Made by a program: the position numbers and the translations under genes. Shown piece by piece: positions 26,485 to 36,055 of a stretch of 64,000 nt of DNA. The notes below the pieces were generated by a model, which was not told the DNA's origin, made no database searches, and saw only the letters and a list, made by a program, of their open reading frames with translations. This stretch comes from an uncultured Dehalococcoidia bacterium (GTDB taxonomy: Bacteria; Chloroflexota; Dehalococcoidia; Lucifugimonadales; GCA-2712585): the NCBI GenBank assembly GCA_958295715.1, contig OY282371.1:1535697-1599696 (forward strand), written 5' to 3'. Position 1 is the first letter of the stretch. The number at the start of each line of letters is the position of its first letter.

Positions 26485-28842
26485 TCATTCGCCTTCCTGC
26501 CAGGGGAACTCCACCTCCCAAAAGCGGTGGAAAACGCCGTCCACCAGGGCGAACTGGCCGGTCTTCAAGCGGGCGATGTCGTAGTCGGGAAGGTCGCGCG
26601 CGACTACGGGCCCCTCGGTTAGCGGAAGCCCGCCGGCGCCGGCGCTGAAGTCCAGGTTGTCGAAGCCGTGCTCCCTCCGATTGTCGGGGAGGTCGTTCAC
26701 GTCAACCGGGTACACGTGCAGGAAGAAGCCCATGTAGACGCCGCTGGGCTGCACGGGGAGGGAGGGCGCGGTCATCGCCTCGACCCGTTCGCCCCGGCTG
26801 TTGATGTAGCTCGCAGAGGCCCGCAGTTGATGGCCCTCGTCGGCGGCGGCGGGCCTGTAGACGCCATCAACGGAGCCGGAGACGCGGGTCCAGCCCCCGG
26901 CGTGGCTGCCCCGCTCCCACTGCCACCGGCTCCGGTCTGTGAAGCCGGCGCGGTGAATGGCAGGAGACAACGAGACGTAGAGCCGCTCGCCCACCACCGG
27001 AACTTCCTGTACGGCGAATTGGGCGTCTCTGCCCTCATCCTGGTTGCCGGCGTAAATCAGCCTGTTCCCACTGCGATACAGGTCATAATGGCCTTCGCTG
27101 CGGGCCACGCGCTCAGAGTTCGTCATCATATCGTCTACCTGGCCGTCCACCCGCGCAAAATAGTCCCTTGGACGGTAGAGAAAAATCCGGCTGTTTTCCG
27201 GCGTCAGCAGGGCGGGGCCGTCGACCCGCTGGACTGAGATGAGATAGTCGTATGCGAAGACACTACTCCCCGCAGACCAGTAAAGTCCAATCACTCTTCC
27301 CGCAAGATAATAGTTCACCGTCCGAGTTTCCCCAGGATGCAGGCTGTAGGACGTTAGGAGGAAAACGCTCTCTCCCGGCTCTACAACTGTCCTGATGCGC
27401 TGAAAATCAGCGAGGACAGTTTCCTGATATTCAGCCACCTGCCGGTCTTGACCAACGCGCGCCACCTGGAAGCCGGAGAGAACGAAGACCAGCAGCGCGG
27501 CGGCAGAGAGACCAAGAATCAGCCGGCCGCCGGCTAATTCCCGCAGACGCGACAGCCCCACTGCGAAGATGACCAGGGGAACGCCGATGTAGAAAACGGC
27601 CTCAAACTCATGGAATGCGGTGTTATGGCGCATGAGCAGCGCCCAGAAGAAGCCGGCGCTCACCAGGGTCGCCAACAGCATCCTATGGCGGAAAAACAGC
27701 AGCCCGACGACGGCGCCGCCCACGGCCGCCACTCCGAAAATCACACCCAGATAGTCCATGCCCCAACCAATTGAGGGGTCCATATAGGGGTCAAGGGGGT
27801 CAAAGGGGTTGATGAGGAAGGGCAGCGCGACTACGGCGACGCGGTGGAACTGGTGCTGTAGGAAGTTCCTCCATTCCAGAAGCTCGGCGTAGCCCACAAC
27901 CTCGCCGTAGCGCTCATTGAACCCGGTATACACTCCAAGGCGGTACGTCATAGCCCTCACCGAAGGCAGTTCAGCCACAGAGACCTCGCCATCTAAGGCC
28001 CGGTACTCGTTGCCCACGTTTAAGGACAGTACCGCCACGCCGAAAAGCAGTGTGACCACGCCCAGGGCGAGGTAGCGGCTGGGCGCCAGCGCGGCGGCCC
28101 AGCCCTTGATTCGAATCGCCAAACTAACGGCGCCGGGGCCCATGGCCGGTATGGATGGCCGGCGCGCCCGGTAAAGCTCCCGCGCCAGGCCGAACAGGAT
28201 GAAGGGCAGCAGCAACGCGTACACCTGCCAGCCCAACAGCAGGGCCAGGCACGCCTTGATGAGCAGCTGCCGGAAGCGTCCCTCCTGGACGAAGACAACC
28301 ATGCCGTGTAAGGTGAGCAGAACGCCGAAAAGGGAGAGACCGCTTTCGGTGGCTATCATGTCGCTGTAATACAGCAGGTAGTAGGACGAGAAGGCCAGCA
28401 GTGTGGCGGTCAGGGCTATCCACCGGTTGCCGGTGAGCCGGCAGAGGGACAGCCAGGCCAGGGCCGCGCTTCCAACGAAAAAGAGCATAAGCAGAATGCG
28501 GGCGGCGTGGATCTTCCCCGCGAGGTCATCCCCGAAAGGCAGCATGACCAGTTTTATCAGCCCATAGCCGGCGATGGGAAAGCGGCCGTAAGGCGTGTAT
28601 CCGGGGGGGCCGTCGGCGTCTAGGGTCTGGTTGTAGAACAGCAGGAAGTTGTGTTCGGGGGATAGGTTCTCGGCTACCGACAAGTGGTTCGCCGACACCG
28701 CATTGTTATAGCCCGGCCGGTAGAACGAGTCCCTCCCGTCGTTGCCGAACAGGAATACCGTTGACAACGCCAGCAGAAGCAACGCCAACGGCAGCCACGG
28801 GCGGAACCGGGACTTGGCCTTAGATAGCGAGGGGAGCCTCAT
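26485..28842 (-). CDS. Type A membrane protein 1: GT-C-like core, Ig-like domain, GFDNLDF domain
   Basis: 785 residues. N-terminal MRLPSLSKAKSRFRPWLPLA leads into about ten membrane segments up to residue ~457. Conserved stretches such as GDDLAGKIHAARILL and LTGNRWIALTATLLAFSSYY suggest a GT-C-type glycosyltransferase, though I see no clear catalytic acid pair. Then follow an extracytoplasmic segment (458-610), an Ig-like module (611-697: WQWERGSHAGGWT, DEGHQLRASASY) and a shortened GFDNLDF domain (698-785) lacking both usual cysteines. ATG 28842 overlaps the upstream stop by 4 nt. It is the last gene of the minus-strand cluster. Sugar and acceptor are unknown. Confidence 0.82.
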   Translation of the reverse strand: MRLPSLSKAKSRFRPWLPLALLLLALSTVFLFGNDGRDSFYRPGYNNAVSANHLSVAENLSPEHNFLLFYNQTLDADGPPGYTPYGRFPIAGYGLIKLVMLPFGDDLAGKIHAARILLMLFFVGSAALAWLSLCRLTGNRWIALTATLLAFSSYYLLYYSDMIATESGLSLFGVLLTLHGMVVFVQEGRFRQLLIKACLALLLGWQVYALLLPFILFGLARELYRARRPSIPAMGPGAVSLAIRIKGWAAALAPSRYLALGVVTLLFGVAVLSLNVGNEYRALDGEVSVAELPSVRAMTYRLGVYTGFNERYGEVVGYAELLEWRNFLQHQFHRVAVVALPFLINPFDPLDPYMDPSIGWGMDYLGVIFGVAAVGGAVVGLLFFRHRMLLATLVSAGFFWALLMRHNTAFHEFEAVFYIGVPLVIFAVGLSRLRELAGGRLILGLSAAALLVFVLSGFQVARVGQDRQVAEYQETVLADFQRIRTVVEPGESVFLLTSYSLHPGETRTVNYYLAGRVIGLYWSAGSSVFAYDYLISVQRVDGPALLTPENSRIFLYRPRDYFARVDGQVDDMMTNSERVARSEGHYDLYRSGNRLIYAGNQDEGRDAQFAVQEVPVVGERLYVSLSPAIHRAGFTDRSRWQWERGSHAGGWTRVSGSVDGVYRPAAADEGHQLRASASYINSRGERVEAMTAPSLPVQPSGVYMGFFLHVYPVDVNDLPDNRREHGFDNLDFSAGAGGLPLTEGPVVARDLPDYDIARLKTGQFALVDGVFHRFWEVEFPWQEGE

Positions 28843-30788
28843 TCGCCTTCCTGCCAGGGGAACTCCGCCTCCCAGAGGTGGCGGTAACCGTCGTCCACTC
28901 GCACGTACTGGCCTGTCTTGACGCGGGCGATGTCATAGTCGGGGAGGGGCGCCGTCGTCGTCACACATCGCCCGGCGAATATCACGCCGCGCCTGTCAAA
29001 CCTGAAGTCCCGGTTGTCGAAGCCGTTCGCCCGGCGATGGCCGGGGAGGTCATCCACGTCAACCGGGTATACGGCGAGGAAGAACTTCGCCTCCGTGTCG
29101 GCGGGGGCGCACGGCTCCTTGACGTAGGTCAGCGTCCTTTCCCGGAGATACACGTCGAAGTCTGAGCGGAGGGCCGGCTCGCCGGACGCCACCGCATCGT
29201 AGGCGGAGTGGGCCGCCTCTTGCGCCGTTTCAACGAACGCCTTGGCGTTCACTATCAGAGATATCCTGAACTCTCCGTCAGCGATGACGCGGTCGACTGG
29301 AATTCCCCCTCCCAGCGACTCGAAGGCCTCGGGCATCGACCCGCGCACGTGAGCCGACTCCCCCTCGTGAACCACGAAGATTCTGTTGGGGGCATTGGGC
29401 AGCGAGAGGGCTAAACGCTCCATGTCACGGAGACAGTCTTCCAAGGCGTCCCAGCAGGCCAGGTCTCCATAGTGGTAGGCGGCCGGTTTTTCATCCTGAT
29501 GGAAATTCATAGAAGGGGTCGCGGGTTCGGCTATGTAAACCAGGTCGCCTTCCTCCACGTTCTCCTCCAGATAGGCAAGAACCTCCTTGGCGTTATAGCT
29601 TTTCTCATACGGGCTGTCTCCCCGCAGGTCGCCCACCCCGGCAAGGGCTATGGCGGCGGCGACGACGACCAGGGCCGGCGCCACCCACCCCCGGCCCGTG
29701 AACGAGGCCATCCAACCAATCATCCAATAGACGGCGACGCCGGCGGCCAGAAAGATGACCGGCCCCAGATAGAGGTTTTGGCGAATGCCGCCAAGGGGAT
29801 AGAGGGTAACCGTGGCGGCGTAAATGGCGACGCCAAGGGCCAGCAGGGCCAGGGTTGCGATGGCATTGAGCCGCCGCCTCTTGAGGGACGCCGCCAGCAT
29901 AAGGGCCAACGCCCCAACCGCCAATATCGCGACTGCCGCAGGCAGATGATAGTTCAGGACGGACCGGACGCCGGAAGCCGCGAATTCAAGAAGGCTGGCG
30001 GCGTCATACGCCCCTTGATAGTAGTATTCGTAATAGCCGCGCCAGCCCCAACCCCCTTCCCTCGTCTGGTAGCGGAAAGTGACGAAGAAGCTTATGGCGC
30101 ACGCCGCCAGAAAACACCCCGCCGGCCAGACCAGGCCGGCCCGCGCCTTGAGCCACTCGCGGACACGGCTTAGGAGGGAACCCCGCTCCGGCTCACCCTC
30201 GACCGGGGCCGGTAGAATCACGGCGGTCCCGATGACGGCCACGCCGAACAGGACCAGTCCGTACTGGAGCAGGGGCGCGAGGAACAGCGTAAGGCACAGC
30301 AGGGCCTTGCGCCCGTCCCGCAGATACCACAGCAGCCCGGCAATCATCAGCAGGGCCAGCAGCGCGTCGATAGAGTACTCCCGCGCGTCCTGGGCGTGAT
30401 ATATCGCTGCAACGGAAAGGGCGGCCGGCAAAGCCGCTAAGAAGGCGGCCCCTCGCGGGATCCCGAGGCGCGGCAGCAGAAAGAGCATGGCCGCCACGGT
30501 CAGGACGCTGGCCATCGCCGGCAGAAGCCGGACGCTGAAGGCGGATACGTTCACTTTCTGGACCACCCACAGGGCCATCGGGTACAGTATTGGCGAGGAG
30601 TTTCTGTTGCGGGTATCTTCGACCATCTCCGTGAAGGAGCGGCTCGCGTTATCGGAGGCCACCGCTTCGTCATACCATATGGAACCCCCCGTCAGGTCGT
30701 AGAAGCGCAGGACCGCCGCCGCTATCAGCAGGCCCACGAAGGCCGCCAGGACCAGCCGTTCCTTGGAAAGGGACGCGGGGAGCCTCAT
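28839..30788 (-). CDS. Type B membrane protein 1: GT39/ArnT-like glycosyltransferase with GFDNLDF domain
   Basis: About 649 residues from ATG 30788, which overlaps the TGA of an upstream domain scar; a TTG 15 nt earlier gives a longer frame. The first loop carries GGSIWYDEAVASDN, the acidic motif of PMT/ArnT-type (GT39) enzymes that use polyprenyl-phosphate sugars. About ten membrane segments reach residue ~383. An extracytoplasmic domain typical of the family (VLAYLEENVEEGDLVYIAEP) fills 385-539. The C-terminal GFDNLDF domain (540-649) has both cysteines (KEPCAPADTE, AGRC). Predicted role: sugar transfer outside the cytoplasmic membrane. Confidence 0.87.
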   Translation of the reverse strand: MRLPASLSKERLVLAAFVGLLIAAAVLRFYDLTGGSIWYDEAVASDNASRSFTEMVEDTRNRNSSPILYPMALWVVQKVNVSAFSVRLLPAMASVLTVAAMLFLLPRLGIPRGAAFLAALPAALSVAAIYHAQDAREYSIDALLALLMIAGLLWYLRDGRKALLCLTLFLAPLLQYGLVLFGVAVIGTAVILPAPVEGEPERGSLLSRVREWLKARAGLVWPAGCFLAACAISFFVTFRYQTREGGWGWRGYYEYYYQGAYDAASLLEFAASGVRSVLNYHLPAAVAILAVGALALMLAASLKRRRLNAIATLALLALGVAIYAATVTLYPLGGIRQNLYLGPVIFLAAGVAVYWMIGWMASFTGRGWVAPALVVVAAAIALAGVGDLRGDSPYEKSYNAKEVLAYLEENVEEGDLVYIAEPATPSMNFHQDEKPAAYHYGDLACWDALEDCLRDMERLALSLPNAPNRIFVVHEGESAHVRGSMPEAFESLGGGIPVDRVIADGEFRISLIVNAKAFVETAQEAAHSAYDAVASGEPALRSDFDVYLRERTLTYVKEPCAPADTEAKFFLAVYPVDVDDLPGHRRANGFDNRDFRFDRRGVIFAGRCVTTTAPLPDYDIARVKTGQYVRVDDGYRHLWEAEFPWQEGE

Positions 30789-30838
30789 TCGCCTTCCTGC
30801 CAAGAGAACTCCCCCTCCCAGAGGCGGCGGGGAACGCC
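30785..30838 (-). pseudogene. 3' scar of a deleted GFDNLDF-domain gene
   Basis: Between the methyltransferase stop and type B1, 18 codons read GVPRRLWEGEFSWQEGE followed by TGA. This is the exact C-terminal end of the type A/B proteins, and the TGA overlaps the next ATG as in intact copies. Nothing else of that gene remains. The methyltransferase next to it probably replaced most of it by recombination. Confidence 0.78.
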
Positions 30839-30854
30839 GTACGCCGGGGCGCGC

Positions 30855-31697
30855 CTACGGCCGCCGGTAAATCGCATACACGGAAACCGCGAAGTAGTCG
30901 CGCGCCAAGGGCAAGCGCGTCAACAGGTTGGAAAGCCGCCAGAGGCCGGGCCAGCGCTTCAACTGCGGGTTCACAACCAACCGCTCCGTTATCCAGCCCA
31001 ACTCTTTGACGTAACGAAGAAACTCCGAGTACTTCATCCTGTTCAGCCCTTCCCGCATGTCTTCGAAGGACTCAGCGTCATCGAATGTCGGCCTGAACTC
31101 TTGCCTGAGACGCATAAGCGCGGCCTCCGAAAACAGGACTGCTATCCACGGTATGCGGATTTTGAAGAACCCGGACACGTGGCCCCCGAAGGGTGAATGA
31201 AAGAGGGGGCCGAACCCTAGAACTATCCTAGCCCCCCGGCCCTGCTTGAGGGCTCCGTCAATGAGGCGCAGGCAGTCGCGGGGGCGTTCCACGTGCTCAA
31301 GGGTCTCGTGGGATATTACGATGTCATACTCCCAGTCCTCCGGCACGTCATGAACGTTCATGGCCTCGAACGCGACCTTGCCCTCCAACTGCATCTTCCT
31401 GGCGCACCGCTTCGCCATTTCGATGTAATCCGGGTCTTTATCGATAGCCGTCACGCGCTTGCAGCCGCGCAGGGCCAGGGCCAAGGACATGTCCCCCATG
31501 CAGCAGCCGACCTCCAGGTAGCGCGCATCCGGCTCAATGGGAATTTCGTTGTCCAGGCGGCGATTCCATTTTTCGAAGCGCGCCTCCACGAACTCGGCGC
31601 TCATGGCGCTCTCAAGCCGGCGAAGCTCCTCCGCTTCGGATATCCTGCCGTGGGCGAATAGCCGCAGCAGCCGGTAATCAATGGTCTTACCAAACAT
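30855..31697 (-). CDS. Class I SAM-dependent methyltransferase (Methyltransf_11/23-like)
   Basis: The 280-residue protein has motif I YLEVGCCMGDMSLALAL (60-76), TAIDKDPDYIEMA for post-I, YDIVISHETLEHVERPRDCL for motif II/post-II and a UbiE/COQ5-like arrangement. It lacks the GFDNLDF domain and membrane segments and interrupts the run of membrane proteins. On the minus strand TATTAT lies about 40 bp before ATG 31697 without a convincing -35, so an internal promoter is possible. Its substrate is unknown; a glycan sugar or lipid carrier is likely from context. Confidence 0.83.
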   Translation of the reverse strand: MFGKTIDYRLLRLFAHGRISEAEELRRLESAMSAEFVEARFEKWNRRLDNEIPIEPDARYLEVGCCMGDMSLALALRGCKRVTAIDKDPDYIEMAKRCARKMQLEGKVAFEAMNVHDVPEDWEYDIVISHETLEHVERPRDCLRLIDGALKQGRGARIVLGFGPLFHSPFGGHVSGFFKIRIPWIAVLFSEAALMRLRQEFRPTFDDAESFEDMREGLNRMKYSEFLRYVKELGWITERLVVNPQLKRWPGLWRLSNLLTRLPLARDYFAVSVYAIYRRP

Positions 31698-31769
31698 TCG
31701 GCCCCATCCCGCGAGGTAGTCCCGTTCCCTGTGTATAATAGCGCTTCCCGAAGGGCGCGGCGGGAATCA

Positions 31770-34082
31770 TCACTCGCCTTCCTGCCAAAGGAACTCCCCC
31801 TCCCAGAGGCGGTGGATATCGCCATCCACAGACACGTACTGGCCGGTCACGACGCGGGCGATGTCATAGCCGGGGAGTTCGCGCGCGGCTGTGGGCCCCT
31901 CGGTTATCGGAGACCGGAGGAGGTCGAAGCTAAAGTCCAGGTTGTCGAAGCCGTGCTCCTTGCGGTGGTCGGGGAGGTCATCGGGGTCAACCGGGTACAC
32001 GTGCAGGAAGAAGACCGCCCCGGTGGCGGCGCTGGGCTGCACTGGCAGGGAGGACACGGTCATCGCCTCCACCCGGTAGCCGCGGCTGTCGGTGTAGCGC
32101 GTGGAGGCGCGCAGTCGATGGCCCTCATCCGAAGGGGTGGGCGTGTACTCGTAGGTGGGACTCGTGGAGGAGACTCTGGTCCAGCCTCCGGCGTCGCTGC
32201 CGCGCTCCCACTGCCAGCCCCTCCGGTCTGTGAAGCCGGCGCGGCGCACGGCAGGGGACAACCCGACGGCGAAGGGCTTACCCACTACCGGAATGTTCTG
32301 TCTCTCGAGTAGGGCGGCCCTATTGTCGCCTTGGTTTGGAACATAAACCAGCCAGTTCCCGCTGCGATACACGTCACAATAGCCATCGCGACGGACTAAA
32401 AGTTCAGATGGTATTATCATCTCGTCTACCTGCGCCGGATAGTCGCTCGTGCGGTAGAGAAAAATCCGGCTGTTTTCCGGCGTCAGCAGGGTGGGGCCGT
32501 CGACTCGCTGGCGCGAGACAAGAAAATCATATGCCAAGCCATCATGCCGGTAAAGTCCCAGCGCTCTTCCCGCAAGATAGTAGCTCACCCCCCCGGCTCC
32601 CCCGGTAAACTCGCGGCGGGATATGGGGACATAAACGCTCTGTCCCGGCTCTACTATCGTCCTGATACGCTCAAAATCGGCAACCACCGCTTCTTGGGAT
32701 TCAATCGCCTGACTGTCGTGGCCAATGCGCCCCACCTGGAAGGCGGAGAGAACGAAGACCAGCATCGCGGCGGCGGAGAGGCCAAGGATAAGACGGCCGC
32801 CGGCTAACTCCCTCAGACGCCACAGCCCAACTGTGAAGAGGGCCAGGGGAACGCCGATGTAGAAGACGCTCTCAAAATCATGGAAGGCGGTGTTATGGCG
32901 CATGGGCAGCGCCCAGAAGAAGCCGGCGCTCAACAGGGTCGCCAGCAGCATTCTATGGCGGAAAAACAGCAGCCCAACGACAGCGAGGCCCGACGCCAAC
33001 GCTCCGGCAATCACGCCGAGGTAGTCCATGCCCCAACCGATAGAGAGGTCGTAAAAGGGGTCAAGGGCGGCGTCAAAGGGACTGATGAGGGAGGGCAGCG
33101 CGACTACGGCGACGCGGTGGAACTGATGCTGTAGGAAGTTCTCCCATTCCAGAATCTCGCCGTGGCGCGCACCGAACCCGGTATCCACTCCAAGGCGGTA
33201 CGTCATAGACTTCACCGTAGGAAGTTCAGCCAGCGAGACCTCGCCATCTAAGGCCCGGTACTCGTTGCCCAGGTTGAAGGACAGGACCGCCACGCCGAAA
33301 AGCAGGGCGACCACGCCCAGCCTCATGTAGCGGCTGGACGCCAGCACGGCGGCCCAGCCCTTGACTCGCCTCGCCAAACTCAGCCCACTGGGGGCGGATT
33401 CCCGGCGCGCCCGGTAAAGCTCCCTCAGCAGTCCGAACAGGATGAAGGGAACCAGCAATGCGTATACGTGCCAGCCCAACAGCAGGGCCAGACACGCCTT
33501 GATGAGCAGCTGCCGGAAGCGTCCCTCCTGGATGAAGACAACCATGCCGTGGAAGGTGAGCAGAACGCCGAAAAGCGACATCCCGGTTTCGGTGGCTATC
33601 ATGTCGTTGTAATACAGCAGATAGTATGACGAGAAGGCCAACAGGGTGGCGGTCAAGGCGACCCACCGGTTGCCGGTGAGCCGGCAGAGGGACAGCCACA
33701 CCAGCGCCGCGCTCCCAACGAAAAAGAGCAGAAACAGAATGCGGGCGGCGTATATTTTCGCCGCTAAGTCATCCCCAAAGGGCAGTATGGCCAGTTTTAC
33801 CAGCCCATAGCCGCCAATGGGAAAGCGGCTGTAAGGCTCGTATCCGGGGAGGCCGTCTTCATCCAATATCTGATGATAGAACAGTAGGAAGTTGTGTTCG
33901 GGGGACAGGTTCTCGGCTACCGCCAAGTGGTTCGCCGACACCCCATTGTGGACTCCCGACCGGTTGAAGCCCCCACGGTCGGCGCCGAACAGGAACACCG
34001 TTGACAACGCCAGCAGGAGCAGGGCCAGCGGCAGCCACGGGCGGAACCGGGACTTGGCCTTAGATAGCGCGGGGAGCCTCAT
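31770..34082 (-). CDS. Type A membrane protein 2: GT-C-like core, Ig-like domain, GFDNLDF domain
   Basis: The 770-residue paralogue of the 26485-28842 protein has the same N-terminus (MRLPALSKAKSRFRPWLPLA) and membrane core. Its Ig-like part reads WQWERGSDAGGWT and SDEGHRLRASTRY. The end is a cysteine-free domain (FFLHVYPVDPDDLP, HGFDNLDF, TGQYVSVDG). Its surface-exposed middle segment (about 450-590) is more variable than the membrane core, as expected under diversifying selection. ATG 34082 overlaps the type B2 stop by 4 nt; the stop is followed after 72 bp by the methyltransferase. Confidence 0.82.
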   Translation of the reverse strand: MRLPALSKAKSRFRPWLPLALLLLALSTVFLFGADRGGFNRSGVHNGVSANHLAVAENLSPEHNFLLFYHQILDEDGLPGYEPYSRFPIGGYGLVKLAILPFGDDLAAKIYAARILFLLFFVGSAALVWLSLCRLTGNRWVALTATLLAFSSYYLLYYNDMIATETGMSLFGVLLTFHGMVVFIQEGRFRQLLIKACLALLLGWHVYALLVPFILFGLLRELYRARRESAPSGLSLARRVKGWAAVLASSRYMRLGVVALLFGVAVLSFNLGNEYRALDGEVSLAELPTVKSMTYRLGVDTGFGARHGEILEWENFLQHQFHRVAVVALPSLISPFDAALDPFYDLSIGWGMDYLGVIAGALASGLAVVGLLFFRHRMLLATLLSAGFFWALPMRHNTAFHDFESVFYIGVPLALFTVGLWRLRELAGGRLILGLSAAAMLVFVLSAFQVGRIGHDSQAIESQEAVVADFERIRTIVEPGQSVYVPISRREFTGGAGGVSYYLAGRALGLYRHDGLAYDFLVSRQRVDGPTLLTPENSRIFLYRTSDYPAQVDEMIIPSELLVRRDGYCDVYRSGNWLVYVPNQGDNRAALLERQNIPVVGKPFAVGLSPAVRRAGFTDRRGWQWERGSDAGGWTRVSSTSPTYEYTPTPSDEGHRLRASTRYTDSRGYRVEAMTVSSLPVQPSAATGAVFFLHVYPVDPDDLPDHRKEHGFDNLDFSFDLLRSPITEGPTAARELPGYDIARVVTGQYVSVDGDIHRLWEGEFLWQEGE

Positions 34083-36055
34083 TCGCCTCCCTGCCAGGGG
34101 AACTCCACCTCCCAGAGATGGCGGAGACCACGGAATCCCCGCGTGTACTGGCCGGTCTTGATTTCAGAGATAGCGTATTCAGGGAGGTCCACCGTCGCCA
34201 TACATCGCCCATCGAATATCATGCCGCGCCGGTCGAAGCTGAAGTCCAGGTTGTCGAAACCGTGCTCCCGGCGATGGCCGGGGAGGTCATCGACGTTAAC
34301 CGGGTACAGGGCGAGGAAGAACGTCGCCTCCGTGTCCGCCGGGGCGCACGGCTCCTTGGCGTAGACCAGAGCGCTTTCGCGGAGATACATGTCGAAATCT
34401 GAGCGGATTACCGGTTCGCCGGACACAACCGCTTCGTAGTAGGATGCGGCCTCCTCGCGCGCCGGTTCTATGAACGCTTCGGGGTTCCCTATAAGAGAGA
34501 CCTTGAACTCTCCCTCAGCGATGACGCGCTCGACGGATGTTTCCTCTCCCAGCGACTCGAAGGCCCCCTGTATCGATCTGCCTCCGTGAGTCCCTTCTCT
34601 CCAATGGACCACGAAGATTCTATTTGGGACGTTGGGGAGCGCAACGGCTAAGACGACCATCTCACGGATACACCCTTCCAAGGCGTCCCAGCATCCTTCA
34701 TCTCCATAGTGGTAGTTGCCCGGTTTTTCATCCTGTAGATAGAACCTCAAAGAATAGGTTGCGCCTTCGGTCGCGAAAACCATGTCTCCTTCTTCCACGC
34801 GCTCTTCCAGATAGGCGAGAACGGCCTTGATGTTATTGGGCCGGTGTGACTCATATGGATTATCCCGCCCCATGTCTACCACTCCGGCAAGGACTATCGC
34901 GCCGGCGGCGGCGGCGACCAGGGCCGGCGCCGCCCACCCGCGGCCCGTGAGCGAGGCCATCCAACCAATCATACAATGGACGGCTACGCCGGCGGCCAGA
35001 AAGATGACCGGGCCCAGATAGATGCCGTGGCGAATGCCGCCGAGGGGATATATCCCCAGAAGCGCGGCGGCGATTGAAATCGCAATGCAAAAGGAAAATA
35101 GAACTGCGATGGCCCTGCCCGGAGGCTCGCCGTGAAACCTCCTGAGAGCCGCCGCGACTATAAGCAGCCCGCCGGCGGCAAGGGCCGCTATGGCCACGGC
35201 CACCGGCAAATGATAGGTCAGTAAACCCCAAGTCCCGCCAACCGAAAACTCAAAGAGCGAGAGGACATCGAATCCTCCCTGATAGAAGCGCTCCGACAGA
35301 TAGCCATCCGGTCCGAAGTGCCCTAGCCGCAAGTGATAGCGCAAAGTGAGGGCGTAGGTTATAGCGCACCCCGCCAGGAAGCAGGCCGCCGGCCAGACCA
35401 GGTCGGCCCGCCCCTTGAGCCACTCTCGGACACGGCTTAGGAAGGAACCCCGCTCCGGCTCAGCCTCAATCAGGGCCGGTAGAATCATGGCGGCCCCGAT
35501 GACGGCGACGCCGAACAGGACCAGTCCGTACTGGAGCAGAGGCGCGAGGAATAGCGAAAGGCACAGCAGGGCCTTGCGCCCGTCCCGCAGATACCACAGC
35601 AGCCCCGCCGTCATTAACAGGGCCAACAGCGCGTCGATGGAGTATTCCCGCGCGTCCTGAGCGTGCCTTATGGCCTCAGCCGAAAGGGTGGCCATCAGGG
35701 CGGCCAGAAAGACGGCCCCTCGAGGAACCCCCAGACGCGGCAGCAGAAAGAGCATGGCCGCCACGGTCAAGACGCCGGCCGTGGCCGGCAGAAGACGGAC
35801 GCTGAAGATGGATACATTCACTTTCTGGACCGCCCACAGGGCCAGGGGATACAGTATAGGCGAGGAGTTGCGGGCGCGGGTGTTGGGGACTACCTCCCGG
35901 AGGGAGCCGCTCACATTATCGGTGGCGACCGCTTCGTCATACCATATGGAACCCCCCGGCAGGTCGTAGAAGCGCAGGGCCGCCGCCGCCACCAGCAGGC
36001 CCACGCAGGCGGCCAGGACCAGCCGTTCCCGCGAGAGGACGGGTGGAAGCCTCAT
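34079..36055 (-). CDS. Type B membrane protein 2: GT39/ArnT-like glycosyltransferase with GFDNLDF domain
   Basis: About 658 residues from ATG 36055, which overlaps the upstream stop by 4 nt (TTG 36070 is an alternative). GGSIWYDEAVATDN is the GT39 acidic loop, followed by about ten membrane segments and an extracytoplasmic segment (VLAYLEERVEEGDMVFATEG). The full domain has both cysteines (KEPCAPADTE, DGRC) and TGQYTRGFRG. It is closer to type B3 than to B1: residues 1-380 and the C-terminus are nearly alternate copies of B3, pointing to recent duplication or gene conversion. Confidence 0.87.
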   Translation of the reverse strand: MRLPPVLSRERLVLAACVGLLVAAAALRFYDLPGGSIWYDEAVATDNVSGSLREVVPNTRARNSSPILYPLALWAVQKVNVSIFSVRLLPATAGVLTVAAMLFLLPRLGVPRGAVFLAALMATLSAEAIRHAQDAREYSIDALLALLMTAGLLWYLRDGRKALLCLSLFLAPLLQYGLVLFGVAVIGAAMILPALIEAEPERGSFLSRVREWLKGRADLVWPAACFLAGCAITYALTLRYHLRLGHFGPDGYLSERFYQGGFDVLSLFEFSVGGTWGLLTYHLPVAVAIAALAAGGLLIVAAALRRFHGEPPGRAIAVLFSFCIAISIAAALLGIYPLGGIRHGIYLGPVIFLAAGVAVHCMIGWMASLTGRGWAAPALVAAAAGAIVLAGVVDMGRDNPYESHRPNNIKAVLAYLEERVEEGDMVFATEGATYSLRFYLQDEKPGNYHYGDEGCWDALEGCIREMVVLAVALPNVPNRIFVVHWREGTHGGRSIQGAFESLGEETSVERVIAEGEFKVSLIGNPEAFIEPAREEAASYYEAVVSGEPVIRSDFDMYLRESALVYAKEPCAPADTEATFFLALYPVNVDDLPGHRREHGFDNLDFSFDRRGMIFDGRCMATVDLPEYAISEIKTGQYTRGFRGLRHLWEVEFPWQGGE

